A DNA stretch of 64,000 bases from Paralvinella palmiformis (taxonomy: Eukaryota > Annelida > Polychaeta > Terebellida > Alvinellidae), in assembly GCA_025642065.1 (NCBI GenBank), contig JAODUP010000012.1:2222501-2286500 (forward strand). Reading direction: 5' to 3'. The position numbers and the translations under genes are program-made. Positions 1-12,206 of this stretch are shown here, piece after piece; the first letter of the stretch is position 1; every line of letters starts with the position of its first letter. The notes below the pieces were generated by a model that was given only the letters and a program-made list of their open reading frames with translations, did not search any database and was not told where the DNA came from.

Positions 1-578
1 ACACACACACAGGTAGAACCGCTCTGAAGGATGTTGTATATTTGACTACTTTGTCACCACGTAACGCCGTCAATATATTAGCGACCTCTTCGCCACAGCT
101 CATATATCATTTATGCCGGAAGAGTACTTGTGGTAAAAACTCTAATGTGGTACCGTCATTTATTTTGGTGGTCACATCTTTATGGTGCATGTGTGCATGT
201 GCGTGTACGGGCGTGTGTGTGCGCGTGTGTGTGTGTGATTTAATCAGAGCATGTCTTATATTTTTGTCGCTTTTTCTTAGTGCAGTTCTGTAGGCAAATG
301 CTCCTTTAAACGTAAGTAGCTGTGGCTTATAATAATATTACATCGTTTCTGTCCTGCAGAAAATATCAACTTGCTTACTTATGGTCTTTTATATGCTGAA
401 CTAATAAGTACGTGCAGTATGAGCCTTTTGTTAGCAGGTGCGAGGTCTTAAACTGTGTCATTAGTAACATACGACTACGGCTGTTATATGACGTCAGCGA
501 ATCGCTGATCAACGTTTTCTGTTGTCATCCTGTATGTAAACTTCAGCATAAGCTAATAATTTTGTTATTTTGTCATGC

Positions 579-690
579 ATGCATGCATGTATGTATATAT
601 GTATGTATGTGGGTGAGTTCGCATGTATGTATGTATGCATCTATGTATGTATGTATACATCCTTGTTTATATATATGTATATCTGTGTGT
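579..690. repeat. ATGT-type microsatellite
   Basis: Imperfect TATG/ATGT tetranucleotide tract with interspersed GT. Open frames over this stretch are products of the repeat. Confidence 0.85.
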
Positions 691-935
691 GTGTATTTAC
701 TTGTCAGTATCTGCTCGCCTGTGTCTTTATCTGGCCGCCTACCTAGCTGTCTGTCTGTCGATGTGCCAGTGTTGATTTTAGTTAGAAGCTTTTATTGTCT
801 CTCAGTATGGCTATTGGTCGCGGATAGAGACAATAGTATAATAACTGTGCCAATGAACAGTACCGTCATCTGTACTGGAGACCACACCCCACATAGTGAA
901 TAGCATGTCAACATTTTACCTGCAGCCTGCTCCAG

Positions 936-943
936 TATAAAAA
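936..943 (+). promoter_or_regulatory. TATA box of the acidic coactosin-like gene
   Basis: TATAAAAA lies about 110 bp upstream of the start codon at 1048. A TATA box at this spot predicts a transcription start near 965 and a 5'UTR of roughly 80 nt with no intervening ATG. Seen in sequence; its use as a promoter is inferred. Confidence 0.6.
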
Positions 944-1047
944 CCGCATAACGGGAACCTGCCATCGTCAGGACAACAGGTAGTCAGTCTCCCAGTCTTC
1001 ATCCAGGCTTCGGACCATTCAGCGTCGAGGATACCAAACTACGAACG

Positions 1048-1462
1048 ATGGATACTGAAAATGAGCAAAATGATCGAGTCTCCGAAGAGGTTGAAATCGT
1101 GATCCACGCCGACACCGACAGCCAGAGACCAGATCCAGGACGCGAAGAGGAAGAAGCGGATGAAGATTACGCCGAAGATCACGGAGAAAACGAGATTGAA
1201 GAGGAGCAGGAGGAAGAGTCGGAGCTCGAAGTGCGCAACGAAAGTCCAGCTGAAGAAGATGAGGAATTAAATGAGGTACGTGATGAGGATGATGTAAGCG
1301 GGAAAGGTGAGGTGGACGTGGAGGAGGCGTCCGACTGTTACGTGCCGGAAGACCGGGCGCGTGATGACGACAACCAGTTTGAAAAACAACCGAACACAAC
1401 GAGACATCAAAATGGGGATCATGTCAAGGATCAAGTGAACAACGAAGATGATCTGTATTCGC
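1048..1462 (+). CDS. Exon 1: acidic N-terminal region
   Basis: The ATG at 1048 opens 138 codons plus one base. Most residues are Glu, Asp, Asn or Ser, with several runs of four or more acidic residues. The exon ends at a consensus donor (C|GTAAGT). The leftover C joins AT of the 6126 exon to make His. No signal peptide or membrane segment is visible. The acidic region may mediate charge-based contacts, but the sequence does not say with what. Confidence 0.65.
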
Positions 1463-3524
1463 GTAAGTCCTTATTATTTTGTGTCGTCTTCTCAGTTCGT
1501 ACTGTTGTCTGTTATGTTTTACCTATAACACAGGTGGACAATTGTTCACCTGTAAATGTCCATTAGACAAATTCTAATGTTACATTTTATTCGCTCTACT
1601 AGCTGGACAATGTGATACATATTCCGAATTACAATCAAACGAAACTTGGCCAAGGACAAATAACAAAACATTAATGACAGATTTCAGGTAATAATCGACA
1701 TTATGAAATACGACAATTGATGATCGATGGAGACCTCAATAACATAGAACTTTGGTTAACCATCGACGTCAATAAACAACGTAATCGAATACATCAAAAT
1801 TAATATTTCGTCGCAATTAATCATATTACTCTTTCGGTGAAAATTATGTCAGGAGCCGATATAAATAATGGCTACGGCATTGTGAAAAGTAACATTGAGA
1901 GAAAACAATTATGTCATGTATAGTGTTTACATTTGAATTAAACGATCGTTTTATTTGAATTTAATGATTTATCTTGGTCCATGGGCATTTGTCCAGTTTC
2001 TCACTTCAATGGTGAACATGTGTTCTGTGAATAATTAATTCTCCGGTGAAAACGTGTCCGACACGCCATTCACCTGCTCGATTGATTTTGCCAAGGTGAT
2101 GCATTGTATCGTAACACCGCTTTGTCCTAATGACGCCTTTCTTCTATGTTATGATAACATTCCAATTGTGATGTTGTTTAGTAGGTGATTTTAAAGTAAA
2201 CCTTAAAAGGGCTCTTGAAGCATCGCACTCTTTCTCATTGGGATAATGCACCTGTGGCCTTAATGGTCTCAGTAATGAAATGTCTGTTTGGCACACAGGC
2301 GTGTCCTGCATTATGAATGACAGGGTGATGATGCTACAAAGTGGCTATTAGCTATTACCTGTATGATAACACCTGCAGGATACCTTTGTCAGCTGATAGC
2401 AATATGCCAATCAAGTATACTACCTGTACTGGCAGATCATTTTTGGGTGCGGCTTATTGAGCAGACACCGACACACCTCCTTGTTTGTAGATTCGTCCAT
2501 TCTAAAGTAAGGCTGCCACTAATAAGGCTAACTGAATATATAATTCCAGACGGAGAAAATATTCATTACTGCAGGATAAGTCCTATTTTTGTATTTGAAA
2601 AAAAAGAAGATTTGACACGAACTGTCTATAAGCAGGCTGATACATCATCGTCAGTGGCTGATGATAATGATTAGTGTTTAACGGCCACTTTTGTGCATAT
2701 GGTAGGCTACACGAGCCGAGCGATCTCCAAAGGTAATCTCATCAGTGGGTGTGTTATGCTCGAAGATCGTATTTAGCCTTACTAAACAGACCATTTGTTT
2801 ACTGCAGTTCATTTCTCTCTACACGTGAAGATTCGCAGTCGAAAGGAAATACAGTGAATTATTCACCAGATTTTCTCTAAACACACCGGCTTAGGTTGAA
2901 TACATAATTGATCATATTCAAGTGAAAACACGGTTATATAAAGTTTATATTCGGGTGTTCACGGGAGACATATCCACCGGTTATAGGATCCGTTGGCGGG
3001 CGCCGTCAGTCGAGTTCATTCGTATAGGTGGGACAGAAGCGACTGATGCTTTGTTAGCCTAACTGATCAATCTTCCGTACCACTTGACCATCCCAGGCTA
3101 ATACCACGCCCTATTAATACTTAAGTTGTTTAGCCGATGTCTGCTCTACCAGCCATAGATACTGTAGTATCTCGCCGATGGCGGTCAGTGTGTCGATGTG
3201 TTTGGGTTCCTTCCCAGGAACACTACTCCCGTCTACTTGGCCGGCGGCTTCCCGTACCGAATAGATATATGATAGTCTATTAAATTGTTCTATAGCATAC
3301 CGATATGTGTATCAAATAGCCAGTTGCCATGGAAACAGTTAGAAATGTCGAAATATGCCCTCTCTATATTGATGTGTTACTATGTCATATTGGTGCGATT
3401 TTTTCTATATTAAATTTCTTTGAGGTGCAGTAAATCCTGATCTTTAATAACCAGTACAGAGTTCAAGTAAAATAATGGTGAGGCAACTATTAGTGGAAGT
3501 AAGCTTAAAATAAACTGGTATTTA

Positions 3525-3612
<88 letters not shown>

Positions 3613-3640
3613 AAATATATTACTAGAAAGCCAAGTTATC

Positions 3641-3693
<53 letters not shown>

Positions 3694-3823
3694 ACTGGTG
3701 AGAGACATTACACGTGTCTCAGCAAGAAAAGTCGCCACTCTGGATTCAGTCCCCTGAAGAAACGTCCAGAGTTTAAATTCACGGTTCGAGATTCTCTGTG
3801 CCTGTGCCTTATTATACACAGCT

Positions 3824-3858
<35 letters not shown>

Positions 3859-4621
3859 TATATATATATATATATATATATATAGTAAATTCAAGTTTAT
3901 TTTAAGCTTATTTCAACTAATAGTTGACTCAAAATTAATCTACTCGAAATGATTACTATTGTGTGTGTGCGTGCGCGTGAACAAAATAATCATGACCTAC
4001 AAGTCATGTTTTATGTTATCCTATTGTGTCATCCCATTTGTAAGACAAACAAACGCCCAAGCTGACCCGATGTCCCGCAAGAGCTGGTACAATCTACAGA
4101 AAATGTACCAGAGAAGTCTAGCCAGAGAAGACGAATAAGTACACATACAATTACCAAAGTGTACTCACTCGCCACACTGCTGTTCCTGATTACTTTCTTC
4201 TAGCTAGACAGTAACTGTACCTACGGTGGAGAGGATCGGTGATCAGTTTTTGTCTCTTACTGGCGAACTGGCCATGGACAGTTTACATTATTAATGAAAC
4301 TGACAGACCGTAAATAAATCACCAGTCGCTGATCGAGCTATATCACGGGCTGTAGGCTGTATTCTCCTATACCATCCTATCAAACCGGCTTCGATATTTT
4401 TTATTGTTCACAGAGAATCAGCGGGAAGCGTACACCTGATCCTCTCTATCCGGAGATAGATCCTGGATGAGGCCCCCGCCTTCTGTCGTTTCAGCGCCGT
4501 CGTTTTACGTCATTCCGTGTTACGCCACATAACGTCACCTGTTATCGCTCACCATCTTCCCGTCTGACGGCGGTTTGTAAACAATCAGTCTGCGCTTGGG
4601 CTAGTGTTCGTGATGTTTGTG

Positions 4622-4693
<72 letters not shown>

Positions 4694-7600
4694 CGAAATA
4701 CCGTTTTGTGTACCTTAAGATTTAACTGTACTGACTACTAGCGGGACCAGTTCAAAACACTAAAGCCCCGACATTTCCTCGCTGAGCGAGACTCATAAGT
4801 AATCTTGTCATTGTTATTAATGGCGTTACCTGTTATAATTAGCCACTCCGTGCCAACTTGTAGAACACATATCTTGGGTAGTAAGCATAACATAGCTTGA
4901 TAGTATGTACACTTCCTCCCTGAGCTTGGTACATCAAAAGAACACACACACATACATACACATACACACATACACACACATACACACACACACACATACA
5001 CACATACATACACACCTAGTTGATGGCCCGGAAGCTGATGGGTGTTTTATTTTTGGACTTCGTTCTTTGCCTTTTCCCCTTCCCAAAGTTACTTACTTCG
5101 TAGTTTATGTTCTAGTTTCCTCTCCCGAGTTCCGTCGTAGCTTCCCGCTCTACGCCTTAGCCGTCGTCCTCGTTCGTTGCTGGCTAGTTCTCGTAAAAAT
5201 GAGTGCATTTATTTCATCGGATGTGCAAAACATTCCATGCTGAGGCATCGCTTTCTATATCAAATTGAGGAGAGAGAACGCCAGCTTCCCCTGTTTACTT
5301 GGCGAAGATCGTTGCGGCGGCGTAATGCAAATTTGAAGGAGCTTTCTTCCGCATATGCGCGCGTGTGTTTGTGTGTGGCAACGCGTCGTTTCAGACGGTG
5401 TCCTTAGCCGTGGAGATTCAGGTTCCACAGGATGGTTAAAACGAGTTAGGTCTCGTGCTGTTTCAAACCGCGCCAAGTATTCCGAAGATTCGATCGGGAT
5501 ATCCTTGTGCGCCTGTCCGTGTGGGTGCCTGTGAAGGCTTCAACGACGTCGTCAGGTGTTCACACTGGGCAAGACTGGATAACTTTCACACGATGACAGT
5601 TCACATCGAGTCCAGTACGATAACCTAACCTAATCTTGCCGCTGTGATTCCTAACTTCATCCGTTTCACGTCTTGTGGAAGTGGATACGTTTTGTTGCCT
5701 ATATTAGGCGCACTTCGTCACAACAGTGATGATCACCGTACGCTTGCCGAAATGTATGTAGAATGTTTACTACACTTAAAACTCTCGTCTTTATGTCATG
5801 GGCTCGTCTCAGTCTTCCTCATACGATCACTTACTTAAACCAAACATCCCAAAGTCGCGGTAACCTCAGTTTCGATTTGCGGATATTAATTTAACCGAAT
5901 AAAGTCCACAATAAACGAAACGACGCTGAACTGGAAGAAAAAAATCCCCAACAACAGCCCAACAGTTGTTTTAAATCAAATCACCAAGCGACGAAACAAT
6001 ATATGTGTACACACGCGTACACGTCATCCGTATTGTCGACTCTGACTTGACTGGTTCGGATGGCCTGATATTGTACGACTATAAAAAAACTACCAGTAAC
6101 GTGTACCGTCTTGTTATCATTCCAGATATGAGTACTAATGTCGAGGTGACTGACGTAGAAGCGCTACGCCAGGCCATCGCCGACGTCCGGTCTGATGCTA
6201 ACGGCGTCAACCGGAAGTCCTGGGTGGTCGTAGGTCACGTGGACAATAATCCAAATCTGGTCGAGGTCAAGGGGCACGACTCATCGGAAGAGGCGAATCT
6301 GGAGGATTTTCGAGAGTTATTTGAGGATGACCAAGTGATGTACGCCCTGGTGAGAACCACTACGACAGTCGATATGTCAGCAACTGTCAGATTTATTTAC
6401 GTTCGTTGGTAAGTAACTCGGCCCCGTCATGCTGCCAGACAATCCGGAACGCATCGATCCAGATGAAATGGGGCGATACCACTAGATTGATTTCGTTCCC
6501 TATGTTTATATATGTACGGCATGCGTGCGTACGTTTGTGTCTATCCTCGCTTGTTATTAAATTTGTGCGTCTGCCAGCGTATGCATCCGATTTATTTTAC
6601 TCAACTAGCGATCGAAGACTATCCCATAATCTGAAGTCTATCTATTTTACCGATATTGTAAATTTGTATTTGTTGTACATGCAGAACTTATAAAACGTAT
6701 GATGTAGTACAAATTCACGAGTTGTGGAAAACGAAAAGCCCATGTCTCTCGCTCTTTAACTTACTCGCTCCATTTTATGCCCGGGAACTTATTTGTCCTT
6801 ATTTGATATTCGGCACCGTATGAGTGAGTATATTATGTGTATAAAACGACACTATGAGGGATTATTAATTAATTCGTGTTTAGGAATAAGTGAATAGATT
6901 TTATTATGATATTCTTTTATTTCTGTACGAAAATACCTAGTAGTAATACAAAGCCTGCGCATTTGCTAATATGAGCATAAGTTAATTCACACTTACACGT
7001 ACCAATGCACACACACACACGCGCGCGCGCACGCGCGCGCGAACATGTGCATGGCATTTGCAAAGCGACAAGCTTCGATTACTGTTAGTCGATCAAACAG
7101 TGATCGATTGTAATATCTTATCTCGTATTACTGTTTATCAGGATTGGCGAGCAGGTTCCGTTCGTCAAAAGAGGGCGCTACGGTGTTGTACATGGCAGCG
7201 TGGAGGCTTACTTCAATCCTTATCATGTTGTTATCGAGACTGGTAATGACGAAGATCTGACAGAAGATGAGCTCATTAAAGTGGTACGTTAGTGTTGTTA
7301 TTTACATCTTGTACCCGTGTGCAGTACTATGGACACAGGTCGGTGGACGTTAGTGAACCATGTAGGTCTAGCAGCTAGATACAATAGCCTGTTTGTTTTA
7401 TGACCGTTACGGCTAACCATACATAGACATATTCGTGGCTAGGTTAGACTAGCCAGGTATATCATTCGCTGATTCAAGTTCGGTTTTCTTCTCTTCGGTT
7501 TAGAACTGTGTTGAAGGTGAGTTTTATTTGGTGGTCGTCGAGTGGTGAGGTTGTAGTATACATGTTTTCTAACAAAATGTTTTCAATATCTGCCACCAAA

Positions 7601-9507
7601 ACCGTCTTGTTTATCTAGCTGTCAGATCTGTCTGACTGTTCTGTTCGGTTATTGTCCACACATTTAAATTTATGATTGATTCTCTGATTAATGAATACAA
7701 ACGTTTGCAGTCAGTTATAGAGTCCAACATCGTTGTGCACGTAAAGCGTATCATGTGGCTGATTATTATATATGATGAGTTCACTTTCTTCAGAACAAAA
7801 TGTTGATGTTTTACGGCCACTGTTGTGTGCAAGGTATGTTAAATGGGTCGAATGACTTCCAAAGGCAATCAGGTGAAATGAAAGATGAAACACCCTTCTA
7901 ACATAGCCCCGCCGTAGTTTGAACCCAGGTGCTATAGATCGGTGGCCAGCGGCGCTACCAGTTAGGGCACGGAAGATTTTCTTCAAACCTGATAAGGAAA
8001 AATTAATGTTTCTCATGCTATGGACTACTCGTAATGTCAGATTATCGGGTACAGAGTGCTATGTCCTAAATTAGAATATAATAAAGTACATATGAATGTA
8101 CTAAATCGTGTCATCCTTTATAAACAGTTGGAAGAGAAGAGCATGACGGTCAGTAGAGTAGTGGACACGCCAACGGACAGGAGACACGAACGAGGCTTCA
8201 CACAACATCAACAAAAACAGAAAGTGTCATCCGCTCAACCGAAGACGATTGCTCCGACCGGAAACCAGGTCGAGGTGACGCCCGAACTGAACGAGGCGAT
8301 CGGAGAGATCCGGAATGATTCATCCGACGTTACGTGGCTGTTGGCCGAATACCAGGATAACAACATCAAGAAGCCACTGGTCGTGGTAAACAAAGGATCC
8401 GGTGGCATAGAGGCGATGAAGGAGTATTTTGATAATGAGCACATTCAGTATGGACTGTTGAGGACCACAGATACTTATGATGATATTCAGACTGTGAAAT
8501 TTGTCTATATTTATTGGTAGGTATCTTGGTTTGGTCAGTTTGATTCGAATTCAATAAAAATTAAATGCCGAGGTATGACTCAGTTGGACAATTTCATCAT
8601 TATTTCAATGGATGTAGCTATAGCTCAGATGTTAGTCCACTGCCCTGGAAATACCAAGATTGGAGTATGATTCTGGTCAGGTGACTTGAGTTTCTGACTC
8701 ACTCCTCGACTATATGTCCGAGATGTGACCATTCCTGAAGCTAAACAAAACACCTACCCACTAAATGTATAAATCAAAGATCTTACAAAAAACATTAACA
8801 AGTTTCTGTGTTCCTGCCATAAGTGAGCTCTTTCCTTGTGTAGGTTGAACAGGTTTACTGTCTTCAATCCCGTATTTGTGGGACTCCTTGTTGAATCAAT
8901 TATTAGACTCAGTGACTTGCTTAGATCAATTTCAGAACAATATATATATATATATATATATATATGGATGAGCAATGGCTCAGTTGCCAGCATTAGGCCC
9001 TCACACTCTTCCGGAGGTGACCTTAGCCATATTATTAGATATAACTATTTTGTTGTTGTTGTAAACATTGTCAGAGCTTATTATCATGTTCCCATTATAA
9101 TGTACAATGACTTAACACAGACATGATGTATATGATGATTATACGTTTAGGATTGGTGAAGATGTTAAGCCGATGGTTAAAGGCAAAGTATATGCCAATG
9201 CAGGAGCGGTGGAACAGATATTTAGCCCAATCCATGTTTCGCTGTCATTCACAACTATGGAAGAAATTACGGAGGAAATCGTCAAAGACAAGGTTAGCAG
9301 AATATGAAATTAATATAATTTGTTTTCTTCAAATAGCCTTCCTTTCTTTAATCATCAAGTACACGCATATATAAGTACATCATTTATATGATTACTACAG
9401 TATTTCCATTTACAACATCACCGGGACTTTATTTAATGCAACAATAAAATGGTGTCACTTACTTGTAGGTTGCCTCCAGCAGTGGTTCCAAGTCATTCGT
9501 CAAATGA
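1048..9507 (+). CDS. Tandem coactosin-like (two ADF-H domains) protein with acidic N-terminus; spliced gene
   Basis: I join exons 1048-1462, 6126-6408, 7142-7283, 8128-8516, 9151-9292 and 9469-9507, giving about 469 aa. Every junction keeps frame and uses GT-AG. Residues 1-138 are extremely Glu/Asp-rich. About 143-280 and 327-457 are two ADF-H domains of coactosin type; each carries the W-I-G-E motif of coactosin, and the 46-residue linker between them is basic and Gln-rich. Coactosin-family proteins bind F-actin and are usually one domain of about 140 aa, so a duplicated form with an acidic head is unusual. In both domains the intron splits the Trp codon of W-I-G-E in phase 2, which supports tandem duplication. 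An extra exon in the 4.66-kb first intron cannot be excluded. If exon 5 is not spliced, the protein ends V-S-R-I-stop at 9307 with AATAAA near 9442. Confidence 0.72.
2659..2752 (-). mobile_element. SINE family A fragment (3' part)
   Basis: Shares the 3' region of family A: a diverged ATC/GAT tail, then ACGGCCACTTTTGTGCA and the CGAGCGATCTCCAAAGG block, in reverse orientation. The tRNA-like head is missing. The best full copy is at 43895-44088. Confidence 0.65.
3527..3690. repeat. AC/AT compound microsatellites
   Basis: Long (AC)n followed by (AT)n at 3527-3605, then a second (CA)n-(TA)n tract at 3642-3690 that abuts the dispersed repeat at 3691. Confidence 0.9.
3691..3822 (+). repeat. Dispersed 130-bp repeat, copy 1
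   Basis: About 90% identical by eye to 61963-62090 in the same orientation, sharing blocks such as GTCGCCACTCTGGATTCAGT and CACGGTTCGAGATTCTCT. Both copies begin GGGACT right after a microsatellite and end near ATTATACAC. Probably part of a non-autonomous retroelement; the family is unrecognised. Confidence 0.7.
3829..3885. repeat. AC/AT microsatellite
   Basis: (AC)n followed by (AT)n immediately downstream of the dispersed repeat. Confidence 0.9.
4622..4691. repeat. AT microsatellite
   Basis: Two (TA)n runs separated by TATTCAT. Confidence 0.9.
4941..5013. repeat. CA/CATA microsatellite
   Basis: Mixed ACAC and ACAT tract. The His/Thr-rich and Cys/Val-rich frames over it are artefacts. Confidence 0.9.
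6126..6408 (+). CDS. Exon 2: first half of ADF-H domain 1
   Basis: The acceptor is TTATCATTCCAG. The reading starts AT-ATG (His-Met), continues through N-V-E-V-T-D, and ends R-F-I-Y-V-R plus two bases of Trp at donor TG|GTAAGT. The pattern of hydrophobic strands ending in F-I-Y-V-R-W matches the central sheet of coactosin. The Met at 6128 could also serve as an internal start for a short isoform without the acidic head. Confidence 0.75.
7009..7041. repeat. AC/GC alternating tract
   Basis: (AC)n then (GC)n, purine-pyrimidine alternating and potentially Z-DNA-forming, inside intron 2 of the coactosin-like gene. Confidence 0.85.
7142..7283 (+). CDS. Exon 3: second half of ADF-H domain 1
   Basis: The acceptor TTTATCAG lets the first G complete Trp, and the exon then reads I-G-E-Q-V-P-F-V-K-R-G-R-Y-G and a C-terminal helix ending D-E-L-I-K-V. 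The donor is GTG|GTACGT, phase 0. W-I-G-E followed by a basic strand is the coactosin actin-binding region. Without splicing the frame would stop three codons later. Confidence 0.75.
7800..7975 (-). mobile_element. SINE family A, diverged copy
   Basis: Reverse-oriented, nearly full-length copy lying in intron 3 of the coactosin-like gene. It has the 3' block ACGGCCACTGTTGTG, the central block and a tRNA-like head with a degenerate B box (GTTTGAACCCAGG). It is more diverged than the copies at 43.9, 53.9 and 56.3 kb. Confidence 0.7.
8128..8516 (+). CDS. Exon 4: linker and first half of ADF-H domain 2
   Basis: A phase-0 acceptor (ATAAACAG) opens 129 codons plus two bases of Trp. The first 46 residues are a polar, basic, Gln-rich linker. 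The rest repeats the domain 1 layout, from Q-V-E-V-T-P-E-L-N to K-F-V-Y-I-Y-W. The donor TG|GTAGGT is in the same phase and at the same codon as exon 2. Confidence 0.75.
8617..8740 (+). mobile_element. Degenerate tRNA-like sequence
   Basis: TAGCTCAGATGTTAG resembles an A box and GATTCTGGTC a B box at about the right spacing, so this may be an old tRNA-derived SINE head. Too diverged for a functional tRNA. Confidence 0.3.
9151..9292 (+). CDS. Exon 5: second half of ADF-H domain 2
   Basis: The acceptor ACGTTTAG is followed by G completing Trp, then I-G-E-D-V-K-P-M-V-K-G-K-V-Y and a helix ending I-V-K-D-K. The exon has the same length (142 bp) and phases as exon 3, as expected for a duplicated exon pair. 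Its donor AAG|GTTAGC is weak. Read-through would give V-S-R-I-stop at 9307. Confidence 0.7.
9469..9507 (+). CDS. Possible short terminal exon of the coactosin-like gene
   Basis: After the acceptor CACTTACTTGTAG, a phase-0 frame reads V-A-S-S-S-G-S-K-S-F-V-K-stop. It would replace the read-through tail of exon 5. An AATAAA near 10548 could end the long 3'UTR. The alternative is that transcription ends just after the AATAAA near 9442, so this exon is optional. Confidence 0.4.
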   Translation, partial: VASSSGSKSFVK

Positions 9508-9898
9508 GTTGGAAAAAGGTTATCGAAAGGTCTGCCATCATCGTTCCTTGGCGATACTCTGGATGTTCTACAAGTTGGCAAAAAGTCCACAGATGTGCAT
9601 TGTATTTATTTGACTGGAAATAACTTGCCAAAATAATGAATTGTCGACTGACAAAGGGACGATATTAATGAGAAGGTTATCGAAGTGATATGTTTGGTCG
9701 CTGGTGTACGCATACCTGTACGTGGAAGGCTTCGCATCCTTTGAAAATTTCATTTGGTTTATGTTTTGCTCCGAAGAAGAATTTCTTTCTCCGATATAAG
9801 GATACAGAAGACATAACAAAGAAACCGTTAAATGGATAGATCAAATGGAAGACAAGTCTGAGCAAAGGCTTCAAAATATCGTAGTAACATATATGGTA

Positions 9899-9899
<1 letters not shown>

Positions 9900-9945
<46 letters not shown>

Positions 9946-9955
9946 AAAACACACA
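9900..9955. repeat. AC microsatellite
   Basis: (CA)n with A interruptions. Confidence 0.9.
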
Positions 9956-10569
9956 ATTATTATAATATTATTGCATATGGGAATCAGACTATTTCCTAGA
10001 TCATATTACAGTTACAACATTATTTACATAAATATATGGAGGTGTTGATATGCTAGAATTTATTGTTCAATTCCCATATTAATTAGGCTTATTACTAAAA
10101 GCGTTCATCATTTGTATAATAATGATATATTTCTAGTGAATGAGAGTTAAAGGTATCTCCCTCGAGACTACAGTCATATTTTTTATACATGTGCATTAGA
10201 TGGCTAGCTTTATATTCTACTGCATGTCGTACCAGGAAGCACTCATACTGCATAACATACAGATAACTTGTACACACACACACACACACTAATGCATATT
10301 GTTGCTTACTGCTATACGTGGAGTTCTACACATCCATGGATGGAAACGATGCCACATATATGTAAAAGTGTTGCTAAATGGTTAGACATATAAGGGAATC
10401 TGTATGGAAGACTTACTGAAGTAGATCGTTCGCTTATAAAATGTACATAGCAGTATAATGATGCTTATTTTGTAATGGCATTATAGTGACTTTTTTAATA
10501 CAAAGACCACTTTGTTTTTGCATTTCTATTTATTTTGAAAAAAGTTTAATAAATCAGTTTCTTCGCATT

Positions 10570-12198
10570 AATTACTTGATACAACAGAGAATCATTGAGT
10601 TGGCGTTTATTTGAAAAATGTGTAGGAAGAATGTGTTATTGATGGTGCTGTTGCTGTTATTGTCGTTGTTGTGTGAAGCATCATGCGGTTTTTATCTGGT
10701 TATCTAGGGTTGTGATTCAAAACACCTGCAACTGTTCACCTGGATTAATCAACAACCACGGCAAGCCGTGGATTAGCACAGTACACAGAAATATCATTTG
10801 CTTAATGTAATTAGGGATGGATAATTGGTAACATAATTTTAGCATTTTATTTTCACATTATATGTATAAATATTCCATCCATCTCCGTTCTTATTAAGTG
10901 ATTGCTGTAATTTCTTATGTGTTCTATTTCGTTTTATTGAATCGAAAAGACGATGCGCCGCAATTGCTAAATTTACAACAAGTTCAGCCTATATTCCTAT
11001 TGGTCTAGTTTCCAATTTTAATGACTAAGTGCCTCCGGTGAACGTAATGACCAAAGTTCAATCCAGTAACGTCAATTTAGCACAAATTTCGCATTAATTT
11101 CACGTGTGATTGGGCAAATCTAATTTTTGTTCCCCTAAGTATAAATTAGACACACACCTAGGTCACAAAAAGACAACCAAAACTATTAGATACAAATTTT
11201 ATTTTCATCAAGGGACACCTAGAATAACTTGACATTTGCCTCCCGATTCTGATGAAGTACTAATCGTTGCTGAATTTTAATGCAACGTAATGATATCCTT
11301 ACTACGGAATACTAATTAAAAGGTCAGGAATATGACCCCGCCCCAAAAAGAAATAAATGTGATATTTTTGTAAGCCTAAAAGGCGTGGGTATAACTTTTC
11401 ATGATTCTTGGGGATAAATTTGAATTTTTTAAATACCAAAACATATAAATGAGGTTTAATCTGAGCCTGAAGAGTGAACCCTCAGGGGTTTTGTGAACTC
11501 CAAAGGGGTGTAGCTGAGGATGGAGAAGGGTGTCGAGTTATTTTTTGACATTATCGACCCTGTACAAATAACGGTGCCAATTAACAGACCAGATACTCTT
11601 ATCATGATTTATGATGTTATGTGCCAGTATATGTCCACACACATATATAACAGATAGATAGAGAGAGGTAACTATATATTTATCTAAATAAATAAAAAAC
11701 GCCTGCCTCGTAACTGCCACGGATATCCTTTCATGCTAACATTAGGTGTATCTGTGGTTGAACTGGTAGTAGAATTCTAGCATCAAGGTTCAAATCACTT
11801 GATCCATAAAACCTAGGGCGTGCACAAGTGATTATAAAATAACAAACCTCTCATATGAAATAGTGTACAATCATGATTTTGAGCCATATCCTGCTAATTT
11901 GTGAGCTTGATTTCATATTGTTCGATAGATCAGCAACAAACTGAAGACATGATGATAATTTGTACCAACGAAAACGCACTCAGTAGATGACATCTTTAAA
12001 TCGATTTAGTAATTAATACAGTTGTTTGTGGGTGTGAAATAAACTGTGTCTCGCCGTCCAGACGAATGGTATTTATAATGTATTGACATTATTAAAATAA
12101 TAATTCTTGATAATAATAATAATAAGGTATATTTAACAAAGCGCTTTTACTAACAGGAACCATTCAAAGGCGCTGCAGAATAATACCCCAAATAATAT
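10570..12198. other. Intergenic stretch, nothing recognised
   Basis: AT-rich sequence without a convincing exon. Short open frames are not protein-like. An old tRNA-like fragment may lie near 11750-11830. Confidence 0.5.
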
Positions 12199-12206
12199 GT
12201 AAAAAC

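Larger units (their letters stand above)
1463..6125 (+). other. Intron 1 with SINE fragment and microsatellites
   Basis: A 4.66-kb intron holding a SINE fragment (2659-2752), long AC/AT microsatellites and one copy of a dispersed 130-bp repeat (3691-3822). The stretch 5030-5560 is CpG-richer and has short basic ORFs, but nothing recognisable. An in-frame exon here is possible because phases would allow it. Confidence 0.4.

Noticed and set aside
3505..3894. 129-codon minus ORF rich in Tyr/Ile and Cys/Val
   Set aside because: Produced by AT and AC microsatellites around the dispersed repeat.
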